Position numbers and translations under genes: made by a program
In this document: piece after piece, positions 17,004 through 27,368 of the stretch
Position numbering within the stretch: position 1 is the stretch's first letter
How the letters are laid out: every line of letters begins with the position of its first letter
Source: Rahnella sikkimica
Lineage (GTDB): Bacteria; Pseudomonadota; Gammaproteobacteria; Enterobacterales; Enterobacteriaceae
DNA length: 64,000 nucleotides
Assembly (NCBI RefSeq): GCF_002951615.1
Contig: NZ_CP019062.1
Span: 2,108,001 to 2,172,000 of the forward strand
Direction: 5' to 3'
The notes under the pieces: generated by a model
What the model was told of the DNA's origin: nothing
The model's input: only the letters and a program-made list of their open reading frames with translations
Database searches by the model: none

Positions 17004-17888
17004 TTAATCATGGACGCGGCCAAACAGCCTGACCCGCAGCGGCTGCGCCCATTCACTGTATTTCTTATCTGCGGTCTGCGCCCAGCGGACTTCAAACCAC
17101 AGCAACATCAGGTAATCTACCCACGGCAACCAGCGGTTGATCTGCTGGCGGAAAAGGGAGAGATCCGGATAACCGCCCGCCTCAGCATATTCACGGATAA
17201 ACGCGTCCTGCTGGTACAGGTCTAAACCATTTCCGCGGATCAGCGCCGCAATTTCCAGCGCAGTATCGCCGTCGGCGGCGTATTCCCAGTCAATGATCCG
17301 CAAACCCTTCTCAGTCTCCAGCAAGTTTCCCGCGTGGATATCCATATGAAGCAGCGCCATTTTCAGCGGCACGGGTAATTTCCGTCGCATCATTTTCTGG
17401 TGTAACGCCAGCCAGCGCGGCGTCAGCCTGCGCGGGTCAACATGCTGCCAGTAACGAGCAAACTGACGGTGCAAATCCAGCGGATAACCAGAAAGTGCCT
17501 GCCGGTGCAGTTTCGCCAAACTCTGGCTTACCGCTTTCTGTCCCGCTGTGGAAACAAACGCCGCATCACTGAGCGGCGTCCCTGCAATCCATTCCACCAG
17601 CAACCACGGCGATGAACTGAGTCTGACACAAGGGCCCAAACTCTGCCGCGCAATATGCCGCAAAATGGCATGTTCACGTTGCCTTTCCACACCGGAGTTT
17701 CGGCGTTCCGCTGACTGATGACGCGCCAGCATATCGCCCGCCGGAGAAGCAATCTTCCAGCTTTGACCCGTCAGACCCGCCACGGGAGACAAATGAAAAC
17801 CGGCGGTTTTCACCGCCGGATAATGTTGCTCAATCAGCTGCTGAAGCTGATTTTCAGGCCTGAGTTCAGCCTTAATTTTGGACTGCAC
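17004..17888 (-). CDS. thiK: ThiK, thiamine kinase
   Basis: This protein of about 294 aa belongs to the choline/aminoglycoside kinase family and phosphorylates thiamine for salvage. Family motifs are the catalytic loop LLHMDIHAGNLL and the metal-binding DWEYA that follows. The C-terminal region (RWLPWVDYLMLLWFEVRW) parallels E. coli ThiK (274 aa). The start is uncertain: GTG at 17888 overlaps the lpoB end by 17 bases, and GTG at 17912 would overlap by 41. Neither has a strong ribosome binding site, so translation is probably coupled to lpoB. Confidence 0.85.
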   Translation of the reverse strand: MQSKIKAELRPENQLQQLIEQHYPAVKTAGFHLSPVAGLTGQSWKIASPAGDMLARHQSAERRNSGVERQREHAILRHIARQSLGPCVRLSSSPWLLVEWIAGTPLSDAAFVSTAGQKAVSQSLAKLHRQALSGYPLDLHRQFARYWQHVDPRRLTPRWLALHQKMMRRKLPVPLKMALLHMDIHAGNLLETEKGLRIIDWEYAADGDTALEIAALIRGNGLDLYQQDAFIREYAEAGGYPDLSLFRQQINRWLPWVDYLMLLWFEVRWAQTADKKYSEWAQPLRVRLFGRVHD

Positions 17889-18474
17889 CGCGACCTGACC
17901 ACACAATTTCACCGCTCGGCGCAGTCAGCAAACGCATCGACATTGTCGGCGCTTTCACGTCTCCGCTCACCGTGCTGTAAAGCACATACTGCGCTTTCAC
18001 GATATTGGCCAGACCGATGGCTTTGCTGACGGACGCGAGACTGTCATCCGGTGATAACCCGAGAGACTGCTTGGCTGACGCCAGCTGATCGGACGGAACC
18101 ACCTGGAACGTCGTGTTATTGGCCAGCGCGCTGCGTAAGGCATCGGTGGCTTTGGACGTTTGCAGTGAGCCGTTGGTGCTGTTTTTCACGCCATCCACCA
18201 GCAGAACGCTGCCGGCCTGCACGCCATTGGCTTTGAGCATTTTCGCCAGCAACGGCTCAACGGTGGCGGTCCAGTCAACGCTGGCCAGTTTCGGCGGCTG
18301 GGGAACAGGCTGAATCTGTGGCTGCTCAGGAACCGGTGGATTAACCGGTGGCAGCGGTTGTTGCGGCTGCTGAGGTTGTTCCGGCTGCTGCGGCTGAGTT
18401 TGCTTCTGGTTTGGCAATGTACAGCCGCCCAGGATCAGTGCGGCCATCGCCACAATGAGGAAATACTTTTTCAT
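17872..18474 (-). CDS. lpoB: LpoB, outer-membrane lipoprotein activator of PBP1b
   Basis: This 200-aa lipoprotein stimulates the peptidoglycan synthase PBP1b (MrcB) from the outer membrane. A signal peptide ends in a lipobox (ALILGGC, Cys near 18). A Pro/Gln-rich flexible linker spans about residues 24-60, and the globular PBP1b-binding domain follows. The ATG at 18474 has GGAG upstream; a TTG one codon before is less likely. It sits between ycfL and thiK as in E. coli. Confidence 0.95.
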   Translation of the reverse strand: MKKYFLIVAMAALILGGCTLPNQKQTQPQQPEQPQQPQQPLPPVNPPVPEQPQIQPVPQPPKLASVDWTATVEPLLAKMLKANGVQAGSVLLVDGVKNSTNGSLQTSKATDALRSALANNTTFQVVPSDQLASAKQSLGLSPDDSLASVSKAIGLANIVKAQYVLYSTVSGDVKAPTMSMRLLTAPSGEIVWSGRGAVQN

Positions 18475-18495
18475 CAACCTTCTCCGTACAAAAAA

Positions 18496-18864
18496 TTAGA
18501 GATAGAGGTAAACACGCACGCTGTACGCATCAAGATTACCGTTCTGCGAACTGATCGTTACGCGGCTGTTTGCCGGTACCGTCACCGTCCGCGATTCAGC
18601 GACCGGAAGTAAATCCAGCCCCTGTTTATCGTACCAATAGAAACGGTAATGTAAGGTCACAGGGTGTGGCTGGTTGTTATCGAGTGTGCTGGTGGCTTTT
18701 TTCTGCCCGCCGGAATCCGACACTGATGGCGAACCTGGGATAATTCCCGCCGTCAGGACAGGAGATTCCATCACCACGCGCTGCTGGTTATTCAGTGCAA
18801 TGCCCGGCTTGCTGCTACAACCTATCAGCAAAACCACCGGCAATAACGCCATCAATAAACGCAT
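18496..18864 (-). CDS. ycfL: YcfL family lipoprotein
   Basis: This 122-aa probable lipoprotein has a signal sequence and lipobox LLIGC (Cys at 16). The rest is a beta-rich domain with TLHYRFYWYDKQGLDL, conserved in the YcfL (DUF1425) family. It lies 8 bp after hinT and 21 bp before lpoB, an order shared with E. coli. It has no assigned function. Confidence 0.92.
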   Translation of the reverse strand: MRLLMALLPVVLLIGCSSKPGIALNNQQRVVMESPVLTAGIIPGSPSVSDSGGQKKATSTLDNNQPHPVTLHYRFYWYDKQGLDLLPVAESRTVTVPANSRVTISSQNGNLDAYSVRVYLYL

Positions 18865-18872
18865 GTCTATCC

Positions 18873-19226
18873 TTACTGATGTGACAGCAACGGGCCCAAA
18901 GCACGGCCACCGACCAGATGCATGTGGATATGGTAAACCTCCTGCCCTGCGTCGCGGTTGCAGTTGACGATCAAACGGTAGCCGCTTTCTGCAATCCCTT
19001 CCTGTTCGGCGATTTTCGCCGCCACGGTCATCATGCGTCCGAGAGCCGCTTCGTGACTGGCATCAACATCATTCATCGTTGGGATCAGGACATTCGGGAT
19101 AATCAGAATATGGCTTGGCGCCTGTGGAGAAATATCGCGGAACGCTGTGACTAATTCATCCTGGTAAACCACATCGGCAGGGATTTCACGGCGAATAATT
19201 TTGCTGAAAATTGTCTCTTCGGCCAT
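18873..19226 (-). CDS. hinT: HinT, purine nucleoside phosphoramidase
   Basis: This 117-aa HIT-family hydrolase cleaves AMP from amines and acyl-AMP. The histidine triad HIHMHLVGG (about 98-106) and the upstream nucleotide-binding SHILIIPN are clear. The start at 19226 ([10 protein letters not shown]) follows family length; the frame is open upstream to 19244, but that stretch is not conserved. It leads the small leftward cluster ending at ycfP. In E. coli fhuE lies between hinT and ptsG; here there is none. Confidence 0.95.
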   Translation of the reverse strand: MAEETIFSKIIRREIPADVVYQDELVTAFRDISPQAPSHILIIPNVLIPTMNDVDASHEAALGRMMTVAAKIAEQEGIAESGYRLIVNCNRDAGQEVYHIHMHLVGGRALGPLLSHQ

Positions 19227-19375
19227 CTTAACTGTCCTTAACAAAGTAAAAAGCGTTGTACGCAGTATGGGTTAGAATTTCCATTCCTTTCAACCTGATT
19301 ACGCTTTTTGATGCTTAATTGACGCAGAAAACGCCACCCGAAGGCGGCGCTGTCTTTATCATCAAACCGCAGGCA

Positions 19376-19400
19376 TGAAAAAAGGAGGCCGAAGCCTCCT
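19376..19400 (-). terminator. Terminator of ptsG
   Basis: AGGAGGC (19383-19389) / GCCTCCT (19394-19400) forms a stem closed by a TTCG loop on the minus strand, followed by six T. It lies 27 bp past the ptsG stop. Confidence 0.9.
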
Positions 19401-19426
19401 CTCTCAGAACCAGACAGTGCTCACCC

Positions 19427-20860
19427 TTAATGGCTGCGCATGTACTCGTCCATGTCGGTTTTCAGGTTATCGGACTTGGTGCCGAAGATGGCCTGAACAC
19501 CAGAACCAGCCACAACCACACCTGCCGCACCCAGTTTTTTCAGGCCAGCCTGATCAACTTTAGAGACGTCGGCTACGCTGACGCGCAGACGGGTGATACA
19601 GGCATCGAGGTTAGTGATGTTGTCTTTACCACCGAACGCCTGAACCAGAGAAGCAGACATTTCAGAACCACCCTGAGTTGTTGTTTCGCTGGTCGTGTCT
19701 TCACGGCCTGGCGTTTTCAGATCCAGTTTAGCAATCAGGAAACGGAAGATGCTGTAGTAAATCACTGCATACACCGCACCCACGATTGGGAACAGCCAGA
19801 TTTTGCTGCTGTTGCCGCTCAGTACGATGAAGTCGATCAGACCGTGGGAGAAGCTGGTACCGTCACGCATACCCAGCAGGATACAGATTGGGAATGCCAG
19901 ACCGGCCAGAATGGCGTGGATCACATACAGGATCGGTGCCACGAACATGAAGGAGAATTCGATTGGCTCGGTGATACCGGTCAGGAACGCGGTCAGTGCA
20001 GCGGAGATCATAATGCCGCCGACTTTTGCACGGTTCTCAGGTTTCGCTGAGTGCCAGATAGCCACAGCGGCTGCTGGCAGACCGTACATTTTGAACAGGA
20101 AGCCACCTGACAGTTTACCTGCAGTTGGGTCACCCGCCATGTAACGTGGGATATCGCCGTGGAAGACCTGACCGGCGGAGTTCACGTACTCACCGATTTG
20201 CATCTGGAATGGAACGTTCCAGATGTGGTGCAGACCAAACGGTACCAGCGCACGTTCAACCACACCGTAGATACCGAACGCAACGACCGGGTTCTGATAA
20301 GCAGCCCATTGTGAGAAGGTTTGGATACCTGTACCGATTGGAGGCCAGATGAAGGACAGGACCACACCCAGAATAATGGCAGCCAGACCAGAAATGATCG
20401 GAACAAAACGTTTACCCGCGAAGAAGCCCAGGTATTCAGGCAGCCTGATGCGGTAGAAACGGTTGAACATGTAGGCCGCAATCGCACCGGAGATGATACC
20501 GCCCAGTACGCCGGTATCCGCCAGATGCTTGGCTGCGATTTCTTCTGCAGGCAAATGCAGAACCAAAGGTGCGACAACCGCCATGGTTTTCACCATGATG
20601 CCGTACGCAACGACTGATGCCAGTGCAGATACGCCGTCGTTATTGGTGAAGCCTAACGCAACACCGATAGCGAAAATCAGAGGCATGTTAGCGAAGACTG
20701 AACCACCGGCTTCGGCCATAACATGGGAAACGATCATTGGCAGCCAGCTAAAGTTTGCAGAACCGACGCCCAGCAGGATACCTGCGATTGGGAGTACGGA
20801 AACTGGCAGCATTAGCGATTTACCGACCTTTTGAAGGTTTGCAAACGCGTTCTTAAACAT
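19427..20860 (-). CDS. ptsG: PtsG, glucose-specific PTS enzyme IIBC
   Basis: This 477-aa inner-membrane permease imports and phosphorylates glucose. The IIC domain (about 1-385, multiple membrane helices) includes [15 protein letters not shown], a loop typical of the glucose family. A linker then leads to the IIB domain with the phospho-Cys in [11 protein letters not shown] (near residue 421). The C-terminus ends in DEYMRSH as in E. coli. IIA (Crr) is encoded elsewhere. The leader contains candidate Mlc and CRP sites and a conserved SgrS-pairing segment overlapping the ribosome binding site. Confidence 0.97.
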   Translation of the reverse strand: MFKNAFANLQKVGKSLMLPVSVLPIAGILLGVGSANFSWLPMIVSHVMAEAGGSVFANMPLIFAIGVALGFTNNDGVSALASVVAYGIMVKTMAVVAPLVLHLPAEEIAAKHLADTGVLGGIISGAIAAYMFNRFYRIRLPEYLGFFAGKRFVPIISGLAAIILGVVLSFIWPPIGTGIQTFSQWAAYQNPVVAFGIYGVVERALVPFGLHHIWNVPFQMQIGEYVNSAGQVFHGDIPRYMAGDPTAGKLSGGFLFKMYGLPAAAVAIWHSAKPENRAKVGGIMISAALTAFLTGITEPIEFSFMFVAPILYVIHAILAGLAFPICILLGMRDGTSFSHGLIDFIVLSGNSSKIWLFPIVGAVYAVIYYSIFRFLIAKLDLKTPGREDTTSETTTQGGSEMSASLVQAFGGKDNITNLDACITRLRVSVADVSKVDQAGLKKLGAAGVVVAGSGVQAIFGTKSDNLKTDMDEYMRSH

Positions 20861-20883
20861 AATTGAGTGTGCTCCTGAGTAAT
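20861..20883 (-). promoter_or_regulatory. Putative SgrS pairing site / ribosome binding site of ptsG
   Basis: On the minus strand the leader reads ACTCAGGAGCACACTC just before AATT-ATG. In E. coli nearly the same segment (CTCAGGAGCACTCTC) is the target of the glucose-phosphate-stress RNA SgrS. It covers the ribosome binding site AGGAG. The E. coli SgrS core GUGUGACUGAGUA could pair with it. SgrS itself is not in this window. Confidence 0.65.
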
Positions 20884-20980
20884 GATGCTTTTTGATACTT
20901 CATGCGATTTCACTGTGTAGCGAACCGCTTTGCAAAGGCTCTGAGAACCTTTTGCTGTCGGGTGTCTAAGCACCCCTTTT

Positions 20981-21005
20981 AATTTTTACGCAGGGTAAAA
21001 TAATT
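20981..21005. promoter_or_regulatory. Putative Mlc operator of ptsG
   Basis: The imperfect palindrome has arms AATTTTTAC and GTAAAATAATT around GCAGG. It resembles the A/T-flanked TTTTAC...GTAAAA form of Mlc sites, which repress E. coli ptsG in the absence of glucose. Confidence 0.6.
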
Positions 21006-21018
21006 CCCTTTGTTAATG

Positions 21019-21034
21019 TTTGATGGCAGTCACG
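21019..21034. promoter_or_regulatory. Putative CRP site of ptsG
   Basis: TTTGA-TGGCAG-TCACG is a partial match to TGTGA-N6-TCACA. From memory it resembles the promoter-proximal CRP site of E. coli ptsG. It lies just upstream of the Mlc-like site relative to transcription. Confidence 0.5.
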
Positions 21035-21198
21035 TTTTTCTGAAAAATGCAGTGAGAGTGGAGTAAAAACCCGCACTTACCCACACAAAATCTGAAAAGC
21101 ACGCCCCTGACACCGTGAAAAACGGTGCCAAGATACCTCATTAAGGTGATTAATTACGAGATGAAAAATAAATCCAGAATATATGACTAAGCGAAAGC

Positions 21199-21993
21199 TT
21201 AGGTCAGCGAGGATGCATCGATGTGAAATAATCGTGAAAAGTTTGCTGTTGTCACTTCAGCCAGCTGTTCGACGCTGACACCTTTCAAAACGGCCATGTA
21301 ATCGGCCACATCGCGCACGTAGGCTGGCTGGTTTTCTTTACCGCGATGCGGAACCGGTGCCAGATACGGAGAATCAGTTTCCACCAGCAGACGATCTAAC
21401 GGCACATAACGGGCGACTTCTCGCAGGGCTTCAGCGTTGCGGAACGTGAGGATGCCGGAAAACGAGATGTAGAAACCGAGATCTAACAGAAATTCTGCGG
21501 TCGGGATATCTTCGGTAAAGCAGTGCAGAACACCACCGCATTCACCGGCTTTCTCTTCTTTCAGAATATCGAGCGTGTCCTGACGCGCGTCACGTGTGTG
21601 GACGATCACCGGTTTGTTTAGCTCACGGCCAACGCGGATGTGCTCACGGAAGGAGTCCTGCTGCAACTTCAGCTGATGCGCGTCTTTCTGATAGAAATAA
21701 TCCAGACCCGTTTCCCCCATCGCCACCACTTTAGGGCTCGCAGCCAGCCGACGAAGTTCAGCAAAATCATAGCCGTCATCGATATTCAGCGGATGAACGC
21801 CACAGGAAAAAGCCACCTCCGGTCGGTCACCAATCAGTTGTGCCATGGCCTCGTATCCTGGCAATGTGGTCGCAACGGCCAGCATAAATTTCACATCACG
21901 CTCGCGGGCTTTTTCCAGCACGTTATCAACGCCGGCGTGCAGTTCGTTGTAATCCAGGCTGTCGAGATGGCAGTGGGAATCGACTAAAAACAT
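21199..21993 (-). CDS. ycfH: YcfH, TatD-family metal-dependent hydrolase
   Basis: This 264-aa TIM-barrel hydrolase belongs to the TatD DNase family. Metal ligands are visible: VDSHCHLD near the start, Glu in GETGLDYFY, His in VIVHTRDA and HCFT, and Asp in LVETDSPYLAP. It closely follows E. coli YcfH and occupies the same place, 39 bp after holB at the end of the fatty-acid/tmk/holB gene train. The substrate is not defined. Confidence 0.94.
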   Translation of the reverse strand: MFLVDSHCHLDSLDYNELHAGVDNVLEKARERDVKFMLAVATTLPGYEAMAQLIGDRPEVAFSCGVHPLNIDDGYDFAELRRLAASPKVVAMGETGLDYFYQKDAHQLKLQQDSFREHIRVGRELNKPVIVHTRDARQDTLDILKEEKAGECGGVLHCFTEDIPTAEFLLDLGFYISFSGILTFRNAEALREVARYVPLDRLLVETDSPYLAPVPHRGKENQPAYVRDVADYMAVLKGVSVEQLAEVTTANFSRLFHIDASSLT

Positions 21994-22032
21994 AGTATTA
22001 ACTCATTACGGTCTGTTGATGATAATTCGGTT

Positions 22033-23052
22033 TCAGCGCGTCAGTAACGAACTGAAAAATGAGGAGGAAACGGAGCCATGCAGCATTTGCTCCCATTCCA
22101 GAAGTTGTTCGGTCAGCAGCAATTCGCGATTTATGCCCACGATGGAAAGTAACTGCTGGCGGCAGTGCATCCAGGCGGCGACGGATTGTTGCAGCGAAGC
22201 ATTGGATTGCGCACCGGCAAGCAGGCTAATCAACGGCTGTTGATCGTGATTAATGATGAAATGCCCGGCCTGTTGCTGCCATTTGATGGCATCGAGCAAC
22301 AGCGTGGCCAGCCAGTACAAGCGATCTGCGGCGTCATCATGATTGAGTTGCGGCAGTAGCGAGAGCATATCCTGCTGCTGACATTGCGTATAAAGCTGCT
22401 GACACAGCGCCACGCGTTGTTTCCAGCGCTCCGGCTGTAACAGTTCCAGCGAAGACAGCGGCGCGCCGTTGGTGAGCCGCAATGCAGTCTTAATCGCCAC
22501 CGGATCCGCGTTAAGCTGGCGGTTGATCCACTGCACGGATAACGCTTCTTCCGGCACCGGCAGGTGCCAGTAGAAACAGCGGCTGCGGATCGTCGCCAGC
22601 AGCGCCGAGGGTTCACGGCAGCCCAACAGGAAATATGTACCGGCGGGCGGTTCTTCCAGCGTTTTGAGCAAGGCGTTGGCGGCGGCTTCCGTCAGTAATT
22701 CCATCTGCGGGATCCACACCACTTTCGCGCCCCCCTGCTGCGAATAGTTGTAGAGCGTTTCGATGAGCTGACGAACCGGGTCGATGCCCAGCGAATTTTT
22801 GCCTTTTTCAGGCAGCAAGGTATGCCAGTCCGGATGGTTTCCGGCGATCATCAGCTGGCAGCTGTGGCATTTACCACAACTTTTCTCCCCATCTTTGTGC
22901 TGGCAAAGCAACCAGCGACTCAGGCCATAGACCAGTGCGTCATCGCCCATTCCCGCCGCAACGTGCATCAGCAGGGAATGATGACCACGCCCGGTCTGAT
23001 ATTGCCCGATTAACTGGCGGTAAGGGCCGCTGAGCCACGGATACCAGCTCAT
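22033..23052 (-). CDS. holB: HolB, DNA polymerase III delta-prime subunit
   Basis: This 339-aa protein is a clamp-loader subunit. The zinc-binding cluster ([16 protein letters not shown]) lies near residues 50-65. The arginine-finger SRC motif ([10 protein letters not shown]) lies near 155, and [14 protein letters not shown] precedes it. As in other delta-prime subunits, a functional Walker A is lacking. The start ATG overlaps the tmk stop by 4 bases (ATGA), and the order tmk-holB-ycfH is as in E. coli. Confidence 0.96.
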   Translation of the reverse strand: MSWYPWLSGPYRQLIGQYQTGRGHHSLLMHVAAGMGDDALVYGLSRWLLCQHKDGEKSCGKCHSCQLMIAGNHPDWHTLLPEKGKNSLGIDPVRQLIETLYNYSQQGGAKVVWIPQMELLTEAAANALLKTLEEPPAGTYFLLGCREPSALLATIRSRCFYWHLPVPEEALSVQWINRQLNADPVAIKTALRLTNGAPLSSLELLQPERWKQRVALCQQLYTQCQQQDMLSLLPQLNHDDAADRLYWLATLLLDAIKWQQQAGHFIINHDQQPLISLLAGAQSNASLQQSVAAWMHCRQQLLSIVGINRELLLTEQLLEWEQMLHGSVSSSFFSSLLTR

Positions 23053-23699
23053 GACATCTGGCCTTTTGCTGCCTGTTCGTCAAACCAGTTTTTCAGGGTC
23101 AGTTCGATGGAAGCTTTTACCTGTTCAATGGATTGCGACGCATCAATGGTTTTGATGCGGCTGTCGGCAGCGGCAAGTTCAAGATAACGCGCACGCGTTC
23201 GCTCAAAGAAGGGCAGCGCTTCCTGTTCGATACGATCCAGCTCACCGCGCGCACGGGCGCGTTGCAGGCCAATAGCCGGTGGCAGATCGAGATAAAGCGT
23301 GAGATCAGGACGGAAATCGCCCAATACGGTGTCGCGCAACGAACTCATCAGTTTTGCATCAATACCGCGGCCGCCGCCCTGATAGGCTTGCGAAGAGAGA
23401 TCGTGACGGTCGCCCACCACCCAGGCACCCCGCGCCAGTGCAGGTAAAATCACGGTCTCAACCAGCTGGACTCGCGCGGCATAAAGCATCAGCACTTCCG
23501 CTTTCACGGTAGGTTTTTCACCGTCAACGCCGCGTTTGAACAAATCACGCAGCTTTTCAGCCAGCGGCGTACCACCCGGCTCACGGGTAAACACAATGTC
23601 TTCCACACCATGCTGGCGCAGCGCATTCACAACCACGTCATGTGCGGTGGTCTTCCCTGCCCCTTCAAGGCCTTCGATTACAATGAAGTTACTTTTCAT
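23049..23699 (-). CDS. tmk: Thymidylate kinase
   Basis: This 216-aa P-loop kinase makes dTDP from dTMP. Walker A is [10 protein letters not shown] (residues 8-17); TREPGGTPL is the DR/E-type motif region. The lid segment [13 protein letters not shown] is of the E. coli type, with its arginines. The start overlaps the mltG end by 11 bp and the stop overlaps holB, so the genes are translationally linked. Confidence 0.97.
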   Translation of the reverse strand: MKSNFIVIEGLEGAGKTTAHDVVVNALRQHGVEDIVFTREPGGTPLAEKLRDLFKRGVDGEKPTVKAEVLMLYAARVQLVETVILPALARGAWVVGDRHDLSSQAYQGGGRGIDAKLMSSLRDTVLGDFRPDLTLYLDLPPAIGLQRARARGELDRIEQEALPFFERTRARYLELAAADSRIKTIDASQSIEQVKASIELTLKNWFDEQAAKGQMS

Positions 23700-24714
23700 T
23701 CTTGTTTTTCAGAGCCTCTAAATACACACGAACCGCCTTGTTGTGATTCACAAGGTTAGTGCTGAAAGTATGCCCGCCTTTGCCGTCAGCGACAAAATAA
23801 AGATAAGGCGTTTTTGCGGGATGCGCCGCAGCCTGGAGCGAAGCCTCGCCCGGCATCGCAATTGGCGATGGCGGCAAACCGGTAATAACATACGTATTGT
23901 AAGGCGTCGGCGTTTCTAAATCTTTCTTGGTGATATTGCCGGTGTAGTTTTCGCCCATCCCGTAGATGACCGTCGGATCAGTTTGCAAACGCATGCCGAT
24001 ACGAAGACGGTTGATAAATACAGATGCTACTTCAGGACGTTCATCTTTTACGGCGGTTTCTTTTTCGATAATCGACGCCATTGTCACCATATCGGCGGGC
24101 GTTTTGTAAGGCAGTGAATCCTCGCGGCCTTTCCAGATGTCGGCAACTGTTTTTTCCATCCGCACGTGCGCGCGTTTGAGCAGCGAGATATCTGTCATTC
24201 CGGCGGTGTAATGATAAGTGTCGGGATAGAGCCAACCTTCTGCATTTTTAGTGTCGGTCATGCCTAATGCCGCCGCAATCTCTTCGCCACTCTTGCCGTT
24301 CAGCTCATGCTTCAGATATTCCGACTTCTCCAGCACCTTCATCCAGTCGCTCAGTTTGAAACCTTCCACAAAACGCATGCTGAACTGCGCTTCTTTGCCG
24401 CTTTTCAGCAATTCCAGCATCTGACGAACGGTCATTCCCTTCTCGAAACGATACGTCCCGGCTTTAAACTCGCTCAGTTCAGGCTCAAGGCGCAATAACC
24501 ACGGGAACCAGTGGCTGGATTTGATCAGTTTTTTATCAATGAGGAGCGTTTCCAGCGCCACACGCCCCGTACCGGCTGGCAGGGTGAAAATGGTTTCACT
24601 GCTGACATTGATCGGACGCTCGGCGAACTGCTTCACTTTCTGGTAGCAGAACGTCGCCAGCCCAAGCAGGATCAGGACTATCAGGGCGAAAGTTTTGGTT
24701 TTTTTGTTCGTCAT
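23689..24714 (-). CDS. mltG: MltG, endolytic murein transglycosylase
   Basis: This 341-aa inner-membrane protein cleaves nascent glycan strands and limits their length. An N-terminal membrane anchor (about 9-27) is followed by a LysM-like domain and the YceG catalytic domain. The catalytic Glu lies in [10 protein letters not shown] (near 218), with [18 protein letters not shown] further on. Length matches E. coli MltG (340 aa). It lies 14 bp after pabC and just before tmk, the usual order. Confidence 0.96.
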   Translation of the reverse strand: MTNKKTKTFALIVLILLGLATFCYQKVKQFAERPINVSSETIFTLPAGTGRVALETLLIDKKLIKSSHWFPWLLRLEPELSEFKAGTYRFEKGMTVRQMLELLKSGKEAQFSMRFVEGFKLSDWMKVLEKSEYLKHELNGKSGEEIAAALGMTDTKNAEGWLYPDTYHYTAGMTDISLLKRAHVRMEKTVADIWKGREDSLPYKTPADMVTMASIIEKETAVKDERPEVASVFINRLRIGMRLQTDPTVIYGMGENYTGNITKKDLETPTPYNTYVITGLPPSPIAMPGEASLQAAAHPAKTPYLYFVADGKGGHTFSTNLVNHNKAVRVYLEALKNKNEK

Positions 24715-24728
24715 GGTTTGTTCACTTT

Positions 24729-25526
24729 TTAAAAGCTCTGGTGCAGGGAATTGTACAAATGCCGCTCAGCGTAATGACGGTCACAGGCTTCTGCCACGGG
24801 TAAAATGGGCATCAGTGCATTACAAATCAGGATTTCGTCAGCATCCGATAGCGTTTCGGGCGTTTCACTGACCTGATGTATAACCCAGGGAGAGGCTGAT
24901 TCAATCACGCGGATAAGATGCTGACGCATAATCCCGTCGACGCCCGACTGCGATAAATCCGGCGTAAAGACCTGATTTCCTTTGCGCCAGAATAAATTGG
25001 CCGCACAGCATTCCACCAGGCAACCCGCAGTGTCAACCACCAGCGCTTCATTGGCATCTGTCTGGTCAAGATGCATGCGGATCATGACCTGCTCAAGACG
25101 GTTGAGATGTTTGATCCCGGCCAGCAACGGATTCTTACTCAGCATTACCGGGCTTAGCGCCAGCTTTACGCCACATTCGCGCCATTGGTGATACTGCGCC
25201 GGATAACCCGACACCGACACAATACGGGTCGGCGCGCTGCATCCGGCAGCACTGTAACCTCGTCCGCCCTGCCCGCGCGTCAGAATGGCTTTCACCACGC
25301 CCTCTTGCTCAGGCTGCGCTGCTGTTGCCATTTCACGCTCCAGCGCCTGCCAGTTCACGCCCTCAATCCGTAATGAAGAGGTGGCTCGCTGTAAACGTTG
25401 CAGGTGAGCGTCCAGAAACTGGATTTCGCCGTTCATCACTCTGGCCGTCGTAAAACAGCCATCGCCAAATTGCACCGAACGATCTCCTGCCGGCAATGCA
25501 GCTTGCGCCACACCGTTAATCCACAT
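24729..25526 (-). CDS. pabC: Aminodeoxychorismate lyase
   Basis: This 265-aa PLP enzyme of fold type IV makes 4-aminobenzoate for folate. The PLP lysine lies in [14 protein letters not shown] (near 140), and [11 protein letters not shown] and ECCAANLFW are class IV transaminase signatures. It stands between fabF and mltG as in E. coli. The 219-bp gap to fabF contains a terminator, so expression may depend on readthrough or a separate promoter. Confidence 0.95.
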   Translation of the reverse strand: MWINGVAQAALPAGDRSVQFGDGCFTTARVMNGEIQFLDAHLQRLQRATSSLRIEGVNWQALEREMATAAQPEQEGVVKAILTRGQGGRGYSAAGCSAPTRIVSVSGYPAQYHQWRECGVKLALSPVMLSKNPLLAGIKHLNRLEQVMIRMHLDQTDANEALVVDTAGCLVECCAANLFWRKGNQVFTPDLSQSGVDGIMRQHLIRVIESASPWVIHQVSETPETLSDADEILICNALMPILPVAEACDRHYAERHLYNSLHQSF

Positions 25527-25691
25527 GGTTACTTCCTCCGGGCGTTAAGATTCTCTGACAGAAGAGCCTGCGCGAGCGGGCCTGTTGCATCAAGTGGAGC
25601 ATTCTTACTTTATCGTACCGGGTCAGGCAGAGGGCTGGAACACGCATTTTGTTGAACTGCCGTTTGGGCCATAACAGCCCTTTTATGCAGA

Positions 25692-25720
25692 CAGCAAAAA
25701 GGCCCAACAACGGGCCTTTT
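25692..25720 (-). terminator. Terminator between fabF and pabC
   Basis: AAAAGGCCC (25697-25705) / GGGCCTTTT (25712-25720) has a 6-nt loop and, on the minus strand, a run of five T. It lies 26 bp past the fabF stop and separates the fab genes from pabC-mltG-tmk-holB. Confidence 0.85.
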
Positions 25721-25745
25721 ACAGACGGACAGGTTTTTACGAGAT

Positions 25746-26987
25746 TCAGATCTTGCGGAATACCAGCGAACCATTGGTGCCGCCAAAACCGAACGAGTTA
25801 CACAGTGAATAATTCAGATCTTTAACCTGGCGCGCTTCATGTGCCACGAAGTCCAGATCACAACCTTCATCCGGATTATCCAGATTGATGGTCGGCGGAA
25901 CGGCCTGATCGCGTAAAGCAAGCAAGGTAAAGATAGATTCCACTGCGCCCGCTGCGCCCAGTAAATGTCCGGTCATGGACTTGGTCGAGCTCACCAGCAC
26001 TTTCTTCGCATCTGCACCGAAGACAGACTTAACCGCCTGCGCTTCAGCTTTATCGCCGGCAGCGGTAGATGTCCCGTGCGCGTTGATATAACCAATTTGA
26101 GAAGCAGAAATACCGGCATCGCGAAGAGCATTTTCCATAGCAAGAGCCGCTCCCGCGCCATCTTCCGGCGGTGAAGTCATATGGAAAGCATCGCTGCTCA
26201 TGCCAAAACCCACAATCTCAGCATAAATTTTCGCGCCGCGTTTGCGGGCATGTTCATACTCTTCCAGCACCATAATGCCAGCGCCATCGCCCAGTACAAA
26301 ACCATCGCGATCTTTGTCCCACGGACGGCTTGCCGCCTGAGGATTGTCATTGCGTGTTGAAAGCGCACGCGCTGCGCCAAAACCACCCACACCCAGCGGA
26401 GTACTGGCTTTTTCCGCGCCACCGGCCAGCATGACGTCAGCATCGTTATAAGCGATGATGCGTGCGGCATGGCCAATATTGTGCACGCCAGAAGTACAAG
26501 CTGTGGCAATAGAAATACTCGGCCCGCGCAACCCAAACATAATACTCAGATGACCAGCAATCATGTTAACGATGGTTGAGGGAACGAAGAAAGGACTGAT
26601 TTTACGAGGTCCGCCGTTAACCAATGAGGAATGGTTTTCTTCAATCAGACCAAGGCCGCCAATACCGGAACCAATCGCCGCACCAATGCGCGTCGCATTC
26701 TCAGCAGTCACTTCAAGCCCGGAGTCTTGCATCGCTTGAATACCGGCAGTAATACCATACTGAATAAAGGCGTCCATCTTGCGTGCATCTTTGCGTGAGA
26801 TGAAGTCTTCACAGTTAAAATCTTTCACTAAGCCAGCAAAACGCGTTGCATAGGCACTAGTATCAAAATGGTCGATTAGGCTAATGCCACTCTGACCGGC
26901 AAGAAGAGCGTTCCAAGTGGACTCTACAGTATTGCCGACAGGAGACAGCATGCCCAGTCCAGTCACTACAACTCGACGCTTAGACAC
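25746..26987 (-). CDS. fabF: 3-oxoacyl-ACP synthase II (KASII)
   Basis: This 413-aa condensing enzyme elongates acyl-ACP and, with temperature, makes cis-vaccenate. The catalytic triad is visible: Cys in [12 protein letters not shown] (near 164), and His in [11 protein letters not shown] and in [14 protein letters not shown]. The start is GTG at 26987 with GGAGGA upstream; E. coli fabF also begins with GTG. It lies 99 bp after acpP, across an attenuator-like hairpin. Confidence 0.97.
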   Translation of the reverse strand: MSKRRVVVTGLGMLSPVGNTVESTWNALLAGQSGISLIDHFDTSAYATRFAGLVKDFNCEDFISRKDARKMDAFIQYGITAGIQAMQDSGLEVTAENATRIGAAIGSGIGGLGLIEENHSSLVNGGPRKISPFFVPSTIVNMIAGHLSIMFGLRGPSISIATACTSGVHNIGHAARIIAYNDADVMLAGGAEKASTPLGVGGFGAARALSTRNDNPQAASRPWDKDRDGFVLGDGAGIMVLEEYEHARKRGAKIYAEIVGFGMSSDAFHMTSPPEDGAGAALAMENALRDAGISASQIGYINAHGTSTAAGDKAEAQAVKSVFGADAKKVLVSSTKSMTGHLLGAAGAVESIFTLLALRDQAVPPTINLDNPDEGCDLDFVAHEARQVKDLNYSLCNSFGFGGTNGSLVFRKI

Positions 26988-27030
26988 GTGTGTCCTCCAG
27001 GGAGGGAAAAGTAGTAATACCGTGGGATAT

Positions 27031-27061
27031 AAAAAACTTAGGCGGTCAAATGACCGCCTAA
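27031..27061 (-). terminator. Intra-operon terminator/attenuator between acpP and fabF
   Basis: A perfect 11-bp inverted repeat (27038-27048 / 27051-27061), core GGCGGTCA, has a 2-base spacer. On the minus strand it is followed by G and six T. It lies 25 bp after acpP and probably lowers fabF expression relative to the abundant acyl carrier protein. Confidence 0.85.
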
Positions 27062-27086
27062 CTATCTAAACTTAAAGCATGTACGC

Positions 27087-27323
27087 TTACTGTTGGCTAG
27101 CGTTGATAAAATCAATAGCTGCCTGAACAGTAGTGATTTTTTCAGCTTCTTCGTCAGGGATCTCGGTATCAAACTCTTCTTCCAGAGCCATAACCAGCTC
27201 AACGGTGTCGAGAGAATCAGCGCCAAGGTCGTCTACGAAAGATGCAGCATTCACTACTTCTTCCTGTTTAACACCCAGCTGTTCAACGATGATTTTCTTA
27301 ACGCGTTCTTCGATAGTGCTCAT
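27087..27323 (-). CDS. acpP: Acyl carrier protein
   Basis: This 78-aa acidic carrier for fatty-acid intermediates is nearly identical to E. coli AcpP. The 4'-phosphopantetheine Ser is in the DSLD motif (Ser37). It has its own promoter in the 153-bp gap after fabG and a hairpin terminator before fabF, matching the need for high expression. Confidence 0.98.
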   Translation of the reverse strand: MSTIEERVKKIIVEQLGVKQEEVVNAASFVDDLGADSLDTVELVMALEEEFDTEIPDEEAEKITTVQAAIDFINASQQ

Positions 27324-27368
27324 ACTCTTAAATTTCCTATCAAAACTCGCTTTCGCGATGGTTTTCGT

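Larger units (their letters stand above)
20884..21198. other. ptsG upstream region (downstream of tatD)
   Basis: This non-coding region holds ptsG control elements: a Mlc-like site at 20981-21005 and a CRP-like site at 21019-21034. A small inverted repeat at 21111-21127 lies after tatD without a T run. No gene was seen. Confidence 0.6.
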
